A DNA stretch of 15,571 bases, taken from assembly GCA_041664945.1 (NCBI GenBank), contig JBAYJY010000104.1:1-15571 (forward strand), given 5' to 3'. Each line of letters begins with the position of its first letter. The stretch's first letter is position 1. Shown piece by piece: positions 6,723 to 13,868 of this stretch. A program made the position numbers and the translations under genes. This DNA is from JBAYJY01 sp041664945. GTDB taxonomy: Bacteria; UBP15; UBA6099. The notes under the pieces were generated by a model that made no database searches, was not told where the DNA came from, and saw only the letters and a list, made by a program, of their open reading frames with translations.

Positions 6723-7889
6723 ATGGTTCGCACGGGACTTGAGAGAATATTTGAAGCGCCTTTCATTGATTTGCTAAAAAGCGAAAGAGTCGGCCTTATC
6801 GTAAACCCCGCCACAGTGGATCCTAAATTCAGGCACGCTGCGGACCTGTTCGCGGAAAAGCCTGAATTCAAGCTGACTGCTCTGTTCGGCCCACAGCACG
6901 GCATACGCGGCGAAACGCAGGACAACATGATCGAGTGGTCCGGATTCAATGACCCGCGCTCCGGAGTTCCTGTTTTCAGCCTATACGGCGAATCGCGCAT
7001 CCCAACGCCGGACATGCTTGAGAATCTGGACGTATTAGTATTCGACGTTCAGGACGTAGGAACGCGCGTGTATACGTTTATCTACACAATGGCGCTGGCG
7101 ATGCAGGCATGCGGGCGCGCCGGAAAAAGATTCGTCGTTCTCGACCGACCCAACCCGATCGGCTCGGCAGTTAGCGGCAACATTCTCGAGCCGGCGTTCA
7201 CATCGTTTGTCGGCCTCTACCCCATCCCGATGCAGCATGGGATGACAGTCGGCGAACTCGCGCTGCTTTTCAAAGCTGAATTCGGCGTCGCCTGCGATCT
7301 GGCAGTCGTTCCGATGGAAGGCTGGCGCCGCGATATGCAGTTCGAGGAAACCGGCCTTCCGTGGATTATGCCATCTCCTAACATGCCGACTCCGGACACA
7401 GCTCGCGTATATCCCGGCGGCGTGATCTTCGAGGGCGCGAACATATCCGAGGGGCGCGGCACAACTCGTCCTTTCGAACTCATCGGGGCCCCATGGGTAG
7501 ATCCGCACGCGCTTGCCGTCAAGATGAACTCTTTCAATTTCACAGGCGTGTTTTTCCGCGAATGCTGGTTCGAGCCGACTTTCCACAAATGGCACGGGGA
7601 ACGCTGCGGCGGCGTTCAGATTCATATACAAGACCCGGCTGCTTTCCCGGCTTATTTCGCCTGCGTTCGCCTGCTTGCTGAAATTCGCGCTCAATCCCCT
7701 GACAGATTTGCCTGGAAGCAACCGCCGTACGAATATGAATATGATAAACTGCCGATAGACTTAATTTTCGGAACAGATAAAATCCGTCTCGCCATAGAGA
7801 GCGGCGACGACCTTTGCGGACTTGAAACGAGCTGGAGAACTGAATTGGATAGCTTCCTCGAATTAAGATCAAAACATTTGCTTTATTGA
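6723..7889 (+). CDS. DUF1343 / NamZ-type exo-beta-N-acetylmuramidase homologue
   Basis: 388 residues from ATG 6723, with AGGAGA at 6710-6715. It matches DUF1343 along its length: 'RVGLIVNPATVD' (22-33), 'ALFGPQHGIRGETQDN' (53-68), 'VPVFSLYGESRIPTPDML', 'DVLVFDVQDVGTRVYTFIYTM' (103-123), 'VVLDRPNPI' (138-146), 'PMQHGMTVGELA' and 'FEGANISEGRGTTRPFELIG'. The characterised relative, NamZ of Bacillus subtilis, removes non-reducing-end N-acetylmuramic acid from peptidoglycan fragments. No signal peptide is visible from this start, unlike exported NamZ enzymes, so it would act on recycled wall fragments in the cytoplasm, or export is by an unseen route. No other MurNAc recycling genes (murQ, nagZ) are in the window. 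It sits 22 bases after the diguanylate cyclase gene and converges on cdsA. Confidence 0.88.
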   Translation: MVRTGLERIFEAPFIDLLKSERVGLIVNPATVDPKFRHAADLFAEKPEFKLTALFGPQHGIRGETQDNMIEWSGFNDPRSGVPVFSLYGESRIPTPDMLENLDVLVFDVQDVGTRVYTFIYTMALAMQACGRAGKRFVVLDRPNPIGSAVSGNILEPAFTSFVGLYPIPMQHGMTVGELALLFKAEFGVACDLAVVPMEGWRRDMQFEETGLPWIMPSPNMPTPDTARVYPGGVIFEGANISEGRGTTRPFELIGAPWVDPHALAVKMNSFNFTGVFFRECWFEPTFHKWHGERCGGVQIHIQDPAAFPAYFACVRLLAEIRAQSPDRFAWKQPPYEYEYDKLPIDLIFGTDKIRLAIESGDDLCGLETSWRTELDSFLELRSKHLLY

Positions 7890-7940
7890 ACATACAATTT
7901 CAGCGGAGAAAAAACGAGGGCAGAATACTGCGTTATTGCG

Positions 7941-8786
7941 TTAGTGTTTCCATGGCTGGAACCAGAGAAAATAATGATAGATAACCGGAAGCGTGAAAAG
8001 GAAACTGTCCACGCGGTCGAGGAAACCGCCGTGTCCGGCAAATATCCTGCCGGAATCCTTCACGTTGACTTCGCGCTTGAACGCTGATTCGCTCAGGTCT
8101 CCGACTTGTCCGAAAACACTCGCGACGCCGCCGAGTATCAGCGCTTGAAAGAATGGAATCTTAATAAAGAACGATAGAATACAGAACCCGAACATGGCGA
8201 AGAGCATCCCGCCGACGCAGCCTTCAAGCGTTTTCTTCGGGCTGAGATCCGGAAATATTCTGCTTCGCCCGAAGAAACTGCCGACGAAATATGCGCCGAC
8301 ATCCGACCCCCACGCCGCGAACATCGGCAGAAACAGCACAAGCCGGTTCTGAAGCCTGTCATGAGGAAACTGCGCGTCGCTCATGTTCATCAGAAGCACG
8401 AAAAAACTCATGAACGCGCCTATGTAGAGGCTTCCGAACACAGTCGCCGCCATGTCCACCATCGAGTATTTCATCCTGTGGGTGACAATCTGCCAGAACT
8501 GGATTACAAGAATCGAAAAAACATATATTGTAACAACAGTTCCCATACTGCCTCGCCAATTGGGGGCGGTTCTCTCGCTGTATGCAAGAAAAATGAATAT
8601 AAGTCCGAACGCAATCCCTAAACCAGACATTGTCTTAATATTTTTCAGCCTTAAAAGCCCGTAATATTCCCACATGCCCATTATGGCGCCTATTACCAAC
8701 AAGCCCAGTATATAGACGCCGCCCAAATAGAGTAATGTCACCACCAAGGCGGCGAGCAAAAGCCCTACGGTTATTTTCGTTTTCAT
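7941..8786 (-). CDS. cdsA: Phosphatidate cytidylyltransferase (CDP-diacylglycerol synthase)
   Basis: 281 residues, polytopic with about seven to eight hydrophobic helices. The C-terminal family signature is complete: S234-A-F-K-R238, K243-D244, G251-H-G-G, then D257-R-V-D260 ('GHGGFLDRVDS'). Upstream, 'AAWGSDVGAYFVGSFFGRS' (157-175) and 'SPKKTLEGCVGG' are the other conserved CdsA stretches. The enzyme condenses CTP with phosphatidic acid to give CDP-diacylglycerol, the precursor of phosphatidylglycerol, cardiolipin and phosphatidylethanolamine, in the inner membrane. In many genomes cdsA lies between uppS and dxr-rseP. Here it is isolated from those genes and follows a glycosyltransferase, though a small M50 protease is encoded about 4 kb away. 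No clear ribosome site precedes the ATG. Confidence 0.95.
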   Translation of the reverse strand: MKTKITVGLLLAALVVTLLYLGGVYILGLLVIGAIMGMWEYYGLLRLKNIKTMSGLGIAFGLIFIFLAYSERTAPNWRGSMGTVVTIYVFSILVIQFWQIVTHRMKYSMVDMAATVFGSLYIGAFMSFFVLLMNMSDAQFPHDRLQNRLVLFLPMFAAWGSDVGAYFVGSFFGRSRIFPDLSPKKTLEGCVGGMLFAMFGFCILSFFIKIPFFQALILGGVASVFGQVGDLSESAFKREVNVKDSGRIFAGHGGFLDRVDSFLFTLPVIYHYFLWFQPWKH

Positions 8787-8837
8787 ATATGTTTAGGCCG
8801 ATGCGCCAGCCAAGCCGCTTTCCTTTTTTTGTAATTT

Positions 8838-8843
8838 ATTATA
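8838..8843 (-). promoter_or_regulatory. Possible -10 box upstream of cdsA
   Basis: A perfect TATAAT on the minus strand lies 52 bases upstream of the cdsA start, in an AT-rich stretch (8821-8880). At the 17-bp position the -35 is only TTATTT, so this is a partial promoter match. Confidence 0.3.
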
Positions 8844-8890
8844 TTTACAGCATATTCAAAAAATAATCAATTCTGAACCAGTCTGCATTC

Positions 8891-9868
8891 TCAGCGGACA
8901 CAATCATCAAAAAGCGACTCGTCCTTCAAAACCATCGCGATCCCTTTCCAACCGGCTCGCGCATCAGCGCCGCCGCGCTCGCGCGCAGCTTTTCTCATCG
9001 CGCCTGCCGCCTGTCTCGCAATCAGATCCTTCGTCAGTATCCACTTCAGCGCAAACGCCTTCAGACTCCCGTGATGCTTTCTTATATATCTCACGGCCGA
9101 CAGTCTTAGTTCCGCCCGCCACAGCGCCTGGTCGAGCTTCTTAACCGATGCCTGCGACTCGTGGACAAAAACAGCTCTCGGTTCGTATACAATTCCGAGC
9201 CCGGCATTCCTTAATCGAATGCAATAATCAACATCATTGAAAAAAAGCGGCAACCGCTCATCCATCGGGCCAATGCGTTCGAGCGATGAATTCTTTATCA
9301 GCAGACAGGCGCCCGGCGCTGTTTCAACGCGCTGCGCGATTTCCGGGTCCATGTCAGTTTTTAAATAGTTGCGAACTAAAGAAGTGTTTCTGAGAGCCGG
9401 TTCGAGAATAGTCAGCCTCGCTACAAGCGCCGCCACTGTCGGGAACCTCGTGTAATAACGCTGGAAGCCGCCGTCCGGCCAGACAAGTCGCGCTGTCGCC
9501 GCTCCCGCCATAGCGTCGTCTTCGATCGCTTCAACCATTCGCCGAACGCCTTCTGCGTTCAACTCGACATCCGGATTCAGCAACAAAACGTATTCGCCGC
9601 GCGCCACGGCCACGCCCTGATTTGTAGCCCGCGCATATCCCTCGTTTCTCATGTTGCGAATAAGCCGCGCTTTCCCCTTGTAATCGCGCCATGGAATCGT
9701 ATCAATATTGTCCGAAAAATTATCAACTACGATTATTTCATAATCAGTCAGATTGGAATCCAATATCTTGTTTAAGCAGTTCGCTAAATCCGTCTCCGTG
9801 TTCCAGTGCACGATAACAACAGAAACCTTGATGTTCCCGCTTGTGCCGTTTTCCCTCTTGTCCGTCAT
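8891..9868 (-). CDS. Family 2 glycosyltransferase (rhamnosyltransferase-like)
   Basis: 325 residues; the ATG at 9868 has AGGCGG shortly upstream. A GT-A fold catalytic domain covers about 14-240: 'VSVVIVHWNTETDLANCLNKIL', nucleotide-binding 'YEIIVVDNFSDN' (43-54), 'NEGYARATNQGVAVARGEYVLLLNPDVEL' (75-103; N98-P-D100 sits at the DxD position) and 'RLPLFFNDVDYCIRLRNAG'. This is the pattern of dTDP-rhamnosyltransferases and related enzymes that build surface polysaccharides. The donor and acceptor cannot be read from the sequence. The last 70 residues are basic and amphipathic ('IRKHHGSLKAFALKWILTKDLIARQAAGAMRKAARER'), suitable for membrane-surface contact. It is a lone glycosyltransferase, not part of a polysaccharide cluster, with its own promoter at 9908-9936. 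Confidence 0.92.
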   Translation of the reverse strand: MTDKRENGTSGNIKVSVVIVHWNTETDLANCLNKILDSNLTDYEIIVVDNFSDNIDTIPWRDYKGKARLIRNMRNEGYARATNQGVAVARGEYVLLLNPDVELNAEGVRRMVEAIEDDAMAGAATARLVWPDGGFQRYYTRFPTVAALVARLTILEPALRNTSLVRNYLKTDMDPEIAQRVETAPGACLLIKNSSLERIGPMDERLPLFFNDVDYCIRLRNAGLGIVYEPRAVFVHESQASVKKLDQALWRAELRLSAVRYIRKHHGSLKAFALKWILTKDLIARQAAGAMRKAARERGGADARAGWKGIAMVLKDESLFDDCVR

Positions 9869-9907
9869 CGTCCGCCTGTGTAAACTTGCCGAATATTATT
9901 TTGCTTA

Positions 9908-9936
9908 ATAATACAATTAACCGGCTTCGCGATCAA
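9908..9936 (-). promoter_or_regulatory. Sigma70 promoter for the glycosyltransferase gene
   Basis: On the minus strand, TTGATC (9931-9936) and TATTAT (9908-9913) are separated by 17 bp. The start would fall near 9901, about 33 bases before ATG 9868. It makes the glycosyltransferase independent of the upstream phosphoesterase operon. Confidence 0.6.
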
Positions 9937-9979
9937 ACCGTAAAAAGAAAACGAGCGCCTTGTCGCCGCTGAATGTTTT

Positions 9980-10474
9980 TTAGAGTTTAATAATTTCTCC
10001 GGACACAGCGCCGCCGGAAACGGTCAGAATGCCGACCGAGAAGTAAGGGGCGAATCGTTTGTCCGTCGGCGAACCTGGATTGAACATAAGAACGCCGCCG
10101 AAAAATTCATTGAACGGCTGGTGGGAGTGTCCGAAGACAATGCAGTCGGGTTTCGGTTTTTTTTCGAATTCGCCGAGAACTCTCATCGGCAGATCGCCCG
10201 GCGCGCCCCATCCGTGGATGAGCCCGATGAGGACGCCCTCCCCTTCAATATCGACAATTCGCTTCAGAGGATTGAACTCCGACGAGAGATCCATGTTTCC
10301 GCGCACTGCCATCACCGGCGCTATGAGCGCGAGATCGTCGAGAACTGATTCTGAAACCAGATCGCCAGCGTGCAGTATCATATCGACTCCATCAAACAAA
10401 TCCGATATCATCGCCGGAAGCGCCCGCGCCGCCGTCGGTATGTGCGTGTCGGATATCACTCCGATTTTTTTCAT
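9980..10474 (-). CDS. YfcE/MJ0936-type metallophosphoesterase
   Basis: 164 residues, a single-domain calcineurin-like phosphoesterase of the compact YfcE/MJ0936 class. All metal-binding motifs are present: 'GVISDTHIP' (D9, H11), 'LHAGDL' (D38), 'VRGNMD' (N60), 'GLIHGWG' (H87) and 'VFGHSHQP' (H116, H118). 'FNPGSPTDKR' near residue 131 is also typical. Relatives hydrolyse phosphodiesters in vitro with Mn or Ni and are proposed to act on nucleotides or nucleic-acid ends; the physiological substrate is unknown. It is the last of three minus-strand genes: the PLD-like gene ends 11 bases before its ATG, and TatD lies before that. Common theme: phosphodiester cleavage. Confidence 0.94.
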   Translation of the reverse strand: MKKIGVISDTHIPTAARALPAMISDLFDGVDMILHAGDLVSESVLDDLALIAPVMAVRGNMDLSSEFNPLKRIVDIEGEGVLIGLIHGWGAPGDLPMRVLGEFEKKPKPDCIVFGHSHQPFNEFFGGVLMFNPGSPTDKRFAPYFSVGILTVSGGAVSGEIIKL

Positions 10475-10485
10475 GATCGTCCTCG

Positions 10486-11031
10486 TCAGTCACGTTCGTA
10501 CGGAGATTCAAGCGGCACGGCGCACTGTTCGTGACGCCCGCATCGAGGACACTGCCGCCCGCTCCAAACGTTCTCGTACAATTCGGTCACCCGGTCCATT
10601 ATTTCGTCGTCGTCAGTCAAAACGCCGAGTTCGAAGTTGCGGCGCGTCTTGCCTTTCATCCCGAGTCCCGCTCCGGTGAAATTAGCGCTCCCCACGTAAA
10701 GCAGACGGTTGTCGACGAGCACACATTTAAAATGAACGCGTATGCAGCGTTTCATCTGAAACAGCGCTTTGCCCGCAAGCTTCGACTCGTGATCCTTCAG
10801 AGCCTTCATGAACGGGCCCGACGGAACGCCGGAATGCAGGAGCCGAACCGATATTCCGCGGCCTATCATTTCCTCGAAAAGGTATAGCGAGGAGCGCGCG
10901 TCGCCTCCACCGATGGAGAGCATAAGATTCTTCACGTTCGCCGTGGCGATCCATACAGAATGCTTTGCCTCGCCGAGTCCATGCTCGATTACTGCGCCGT
11001 ATACTTCTTCATTTGCCAGGAGTTTTATCAT
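10486..11031 (-). CDS. Single-HKD phospholipase D-like nuclease with Cys/His tail
   Basis: 181 residues. One PLD motif is present: H100-F-K102-C-V-L-V-D107, followed by G114-S115-A-N117-F, the canonical HxKxxxxD...GSxN core. 'VSVRLL'-type strands and 'RRNFELGVLTDDDEIMDRVTELYENVWSG' complete a single PLD fold (about 5-158). Proteins with one HKD, such as Nuc, work as homodimers and cut DNA or RNA phosphodiesters through a phosphohistidine. The tail 161-170 reads C-P-R-C-G-R-H-E-Q-C (CxxCxxHxxC), which could hold a zinc ion; this extension is unusual for Nuc-type enzymes. There is no signal peptide, in contrast to secreted Nuc, so it is probably cytoplasmic. It is tightly spaced between TatD (18 bases) and the metallophosphoesterase (11 bases), pointing to an operon. 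Confidence 0.87.
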   Translation of the reverse strand: MIKLLANEEVYGAVIEHGLGEAKHSVWIATANVKNLMLSIGGGDARSSLYLFEEMIGRGISVRLLHSGVPSGPFMKALKDHESKLAGKALFQMKRCIRVHFKCVLVDNRLLYVGSANFTGAGLGMKGKTRRNFELGVLTDDDEIMDRVTELYENVWSGRQCPRCGRHEQCAVPLESPYERD

Positions 11032-11049
11032 CAGACGCCCCGAAGGGTC

Positions 11050-11835
11050 TTATCGCCGCAGCCATGCGGCAACCGGTTCGCCGAAAAGTTCGATGACATT
11101 CCGCGTCGTTGCGTCTGCGATATCCGCCAACGTCGCTCCGCGCAACTCGGCGATCTTCGCCGCTATCATCGGTATATAAACCGGTTCGTTCCTTTTGCCG
11201 CGCTTCTTCTGCGGCGCGAGAAACGGGCAATCCGTTTCCAGAAGAAGACGATCTATCGGAACCGTCTTCACAACTTCGCAAAGCTTTTCGTTTTTGGGAT
11301 AAGTCACCGGGCCGCCTACGGAAATGTGCAACCCGAGCGCGAGAGTTCGTTCGAGAAAAGCGAGATCGCCGGAGAAACAGTGCATCACGCCCTTGATCTG
11401 CGCGCCGACAGCTTCGAGAGCGGCCAGCATATCCGCATCAGCCTCCCGGCAGTGGAAGATCAGCGGCTTCCCCTTAGGGATGAACATAGCCAACTGCTGT
11501 TCGAGAGCCTTGCGCTGAACGTCCGGCGCCGAACGCTCCCGATAATAATCCAGTCCCATCTCTCCGAGAGCTATGTACTTGCCGTCGTATTCATCGAGAA
11601 AATCTGCGAAGGCCGTCGGATCGAATTGATTTGACAGATTCGGATGATTGCCGACAATCGCGAACACCGGCCCGCCGCCGGCCGCGCCATCGATCACCGC
11701 CCGGTTTGTTTCGATATCGAGTCCGACGTCGAATATCGCGGCCACAGACGCCTGCCGCGCGCACTCTATCACCTCGCGCCGGTCTGCGTCGTAATCATCC
11801 ATGAACAAATGCGCGTGAGTATCAACGAATATCAT
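11050..11835 (-). CDS. TatD-family metal-dependent hydrolase/nuclease
   Basis: 261 residues, a normal length for TatD/YcfH/YabD proteins. The TIM-barrel metal motifs are all present: 'VDTHAHL' (H7, H9), 'ALGEMGLDYYRE' (E92), 'PLIFHCREAD' (H128), 'GVMHCFSGD' (H152), 'GGPVTYPKN' and 'LLLETDCPFLAP' (D202). TatD is a 3'-5' exonuclease or DNase linked to DNA repair, and relatives have D-aminoacyl-tRNA or other hydrolase activity. Substrate preference is not readable here. It is the first gene of a three-gene minus-strand run with the PLD-like and metallophosphoesterase genes. GGAAG precedes the ATG. No good promoter was found in the 90 bases upstream. Confidence 0.94.
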   Translation of the reverse strand: MIFVDTHAHLFMDDYDADRREVIECARQASVAAIFDVGLDIETNRAVIDGAAGGGPVFAIVGNHPNLSNQFDPTAFADFLDEYDGKYIALGEMGLDYYRERSAPDVQRKALEQQLAMFIPKGKPLIFHCREADADMLAALEAVGAQIKGVMHCFSGDLAFLERTLALGLHISVGGPVTYPKNEKLCEVVKTVPIDRLLLETDCPFLAPQKKRGKRNEPVYIPMIAAKIAELRGATLADIADATTRNVIELFGEPVAAWLRR

Positions 11836-11862
11836 TTTTCTTCCGGATATTTTGCTGCGTCC

Positions 11863-11888
11863 GCATAGAGCCGCCCCTATGCTTTTTT
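11863..11888 (+). terminator. Plus-oriented intrinsic terminator-like hairpin
   Basis: A 6-bp stem GCATAG (11863-11868) / CTATGC (11877-11882) with a GC-rich 8-base loop is followed by six T (11883-11888). The T-run makes it a terminator only for plus-strand transcription, yet all neighbouring genes are on the minus strand. It might stop antisense transcripts that have crossed the TatD operon. Confidence 0.5.
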
Positions 11889-11925
11889 GACTTTGCTCTC
11901 CGTACCCTTGCCTCTAACCCTGTTT

Positions 11926-12219
11926 TTACTCGAAAGAGCTGGCGAACGTCGTCTCAGGCTTCAATGTCGTATCGAGTTCCCACAAATCGGAATGTGGTTT
12001 GTATACAACGTTCACCGTTCCGTAGTTCTTCAATTCGATTCTGAAATGATCTTCTTCCTCGTATGATTTGAGGTCCACGACGCGCTTTCGAAAAACAATC
12101 AGATTCACGTCGTAGCTTCTGCCGACAAGAAAAATTCTGCGCGGAGTTTCGCCTGCTTTATACCCTGAATATGCTTCAACCTTTATCGGTTCGCGTCCGC
12201 TTGTGGTTCCGGCGCCCAT
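11926..12219 (-). CDS. Small conserved-type hypothetical protein (97 aa)
   Basis: 97 residues from ATG 12219, with a strong GAGAGGTGG four bases upstream, so translation is well supported. The body 'EPIKVEAYSGYKAGETPRRIFLVGRSYDVNLIV' followed by 'DHFRIELKNYGTVNVVYKPHSDLWELDTTL' looks like a compact beta-rich domain. It resembles small proteins, often annotated as cytoplasmic or DUF6504-like, that share an 'SGYKA.E.P..F...G..Y.V' start and a 'W.L' end. The resemblance is from memory and not verified. There is no signal peptide, cysteine or obvious catalytic motif. It lies downstream of the GH1 gene and has a palindromic element in its promoter region (12242-12260). Function unknown. Confidence 0.75.
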   Translation of the reverse strand: MGAGTTSGREPIKVEAYSGYKAGETPRRIFLVGRSYDVNLIVFRKRVVDLKSYEEEDHFRIELKNYGTVNVVYKPHSDLWELDTTLKPETTFASSFE

Positions 12220-12241
12220 CGGCCACCTCTCAATATTTTAT

Positions 12242-12260
12242 TGATTCATTATATGAATCA
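12242..12260 (-). promoter_or_regulatory. Palindromic operator over a -10 box
   Basis: TGATTCAT (12242-12249) and ATGAATCA (12253-12260) form a perfect 8-bp inverted repeat around a 3-bp centre. On the minus strand, a perfect TATAAT (12248-12253) sits in the middle, 28 bases upstream of the small-protein ATG. No good -35 is visible at 16-17 bp, so the promoter may need an activator. A dimeric regulator bound here would cover the -10. Confidence 0.5.
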
Positions 12261-12337
12261 GTTATTTCTTTTGCGTTTAGACCGCGGCGCCGCCCTGCAT
12301 CGCGGCGGCATTCCGTAAATCTACTGTATCTATAATA

Positions 12338-13687
12338 TCATACACAGCCGTCCGCGCAACCCCAAAGTTCACTTTCAACATCCGGCGCATACTCTCGCGC
12401 CATCTCCGGCGTTAGCTTTCCGGCCTTCGCAATCTTACCATATAAGTACGCGCTCCGCCTCGGCAGCCTATTCAGCGTGCCGGGTTCCATCGCCACAAGT
12501 CCGAACTTTTTAGAGAATCCGTACTTCCACTCGAAGTTGTCGATATACGTCCAATAGAAATAACCACGCACGTCGATCCCATCGCTGATCGCGCGATGAA
12601 CCTGATTGAGATGCCGCAGAATATAACCAGGCCGTTTCTCGTCTGTCGAGTCGGCGATGCCGTTTTCCGTTACGTAAATCGGAACTCCGTATGCGCTGAT
12701 TGACTTCAACACATTATAGAAACCCGTCGGATACACCTCATAACCCATTTCGGTGGTCTCGGCGCCTTCAGGCAGATATAAAAGATCTTCAAGTCTGTCG
12801 ATCTTTTTACCCTGCAAAATGTCGAGTCTGAACCGTGTATAATAATTAGCGCCTATATATGTGAAAGAGCCTTTCAGACCGGGAATCGTCGCTCCAACGC
12901 CGAACGGCTTGCCTGTGTGCATAGCCTGAAGAAATGCTTCGTTGTGAAAATACCCCATCAACTCGTGTAACTTGCGATCGAGAATATTGTCGGGATTTAC
13001 TGGTTGGACATCTGCGAGCGCCATGGCGATGCCGATCTTGGGATCGTCCGAATCACGACGCGCCGCCGCCGCATCACGTATCAGACCGGCCGCCGCGGAA
13101 TGCGCTCGCAAGAGATTCCTGAAAACCATCCCAGCAAGTATCGGGTTCTTCTTCTCCGGGGGGAAAACGCCGCCGACATAACTCGCCAACACGGGAACCA
13201 TCGGTTCGTTCAGCGTGCACCAGATGTCAACGTAGTCGTAGAGCCTGTAAACGACACGACGCACATACTCTCGGAACCAGCGTATGCTGTTAGAATTGGT
13301 CCAGCCGCCACTGTCCGCCATCCACTTAGGCAACACCCAGTGATAAAGCGTCAGGCACACCTTAATATTGCGTTTGCGCATTTCCTTCATTACATTCTCG
13401 TAATGCGCCAGCGCCTCCTCGGAATATTTCCCGCGTTCAGGCTCTATCCGCGCCCACTCTACCGACAGCCGGAATGAGTTGTATCCCAACGACTCCATCA
13501 ACTCAAAATCCTCAGGATACCGGTTAAGCATATCCGAAGCGGGCCCCGAAACAGTTCCATCGTCGATCTTCCCCTCCTGCTCCCACGCCCACCAGTCGGA
13601 ATTCACATTATGCCCTTCCGCCTGATGCGAGCACACCGCTGTTCCCCATAGAAAATCCTTCGGAAATTCTTTCGCCCTGTCGCTCAT
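12338..13687 (-). CDS. Glycoside hydrolase family 1 (beta-glucosidase/galactosidase)
   Basis: 449 residues from ATG 13687, chosen because GGGGAGG lies just upstream; an in-frame start 20 codons earlier lacks a ribosome site. The GH1 barrel is complete: 'FPKDFLWGTAVCSHQAEG' (8-25), 'NSFRLSVEWARIEPERG' (70-86), 'LTLYHWVLPKWM', acid/base E161 in 'CTLNEP', 'YIGANYYTR' (277-285) and nucleophile E341 in 'YVTENGIAD', then 'GYFYWTYIDNFEWKYGFSKKFGLV'. Retaining hydrolysis of terminal beta-glycosides is expected. There is no signal peptide, so substrates must be imported. At 449 residues it is slightly short of many family members, with a shortened middle between residues 260 and 275. No sugar transporter or regulator gene is adjacent. 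It diverges from the FecR-domain gene; candidate promoter at 13754-13783. Confidence 0.95.
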   Translation of the reverse strand: MSDRAKEFPKDFLWGTAVCSHQAEGHNVNSDWWAWEQEGKIDDGTVSGPASDMLNRYPEDFELMESLGYNSFRLSVEWARIEPERGKYSEEALAHYENVMKEMRKRNIKVCLTLYHWVLPKWMADSGGWTNSNSIRWFREYVRRVVYRLYDYVDIWCTLNEPMVPVLASYVGGVFPPEKKNPILAGMVFRNLLRAHSAAAGLIRDAAAARRDSDDPKIGIAMALADVQPVNPDNILDRKLHELMGYFHNEAFLQAMHTGKPFGVGATIPGLKGSFTYIGANYYTRFRLDILQGKKIDRLEDLLYLPEGAETTEMGYEVYPTGFYNVLKSISAYGVPIYVTENGIADSTDEKRPGYILRHLNQVHRAISDGIDVRGYFYWTYIDNFEWKYGFSKKFGLVAMEPGTLNRLPRRSAYLYGKIAKAGKLTPEMAREYAPDVESELWGCADGCV

Positions 13688-13753
13688 TTGTTTGCCTCCC
13701 CTAATGCGTTTCCTTATTCCGAACGTTCCGTCCAGATCCGAGATCAAGTTGAA

Positions 13754-13783
13754 ATGCTATCAAAAACAACACGCGCGTGTCAA
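13754..13783 (-). promoter_or_regulatory. Candidate promoter for the GH1 gene with palindromic spacer
   Basis: On the minus strand, TTGACA (13778-13783) and TAGCAT (13754-13759) are separated by 18 bp. A perfect 12-bp palindrome, ACACGCGCGTGT (13769-13780), overlaps the -35 end of the spacer and could be a repressor site. The -10 match is weak. The predicted leader is about 60 bases. Confidence 0.4.
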
Positions 13784-13810
13784 TTGAATCAAACATATGC
13801 GGCGCGCTCG

Positions 13811-13839
13811 TTGACGCATCGAGTGGTCGGAATTATATT
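13811..13839 (+). promoter_or_regulatory. Sigma70 promoter for the FecR-domain gene
   Basis: TTGACG (13811-13816) and TATATT (13834-13839) are separated by 17 bp. Transcription would begin near 13846, leaving a short leader of about 23 bases before ATG 13869. It faces away from the GH1 promoter. Confidence 0.65.
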
Positions 13840-13868
13840 TGATGTACAAATAAGAGAAAGTGAAAACT

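Noticed and set aside
10059..10679. Plus-strand open frame of about 206 codons across the metallophosphoesterase and PLD genes
   Set aside because: The minus-strand genes carry complete catalytic motifs. The plus frame shows no motif and no ribosome site.
12289..12309. GC-rich hairpin after the GH1 stop (GCCGCC / GGCGGC arms) as an intrinsic terminator
   Set aside because: The stem is good, but on the minus strand no T-run follows it, and a competing CCGCG/CGCGG pairing exists. It is at most a Rho-associated or mRNA 3' structure.
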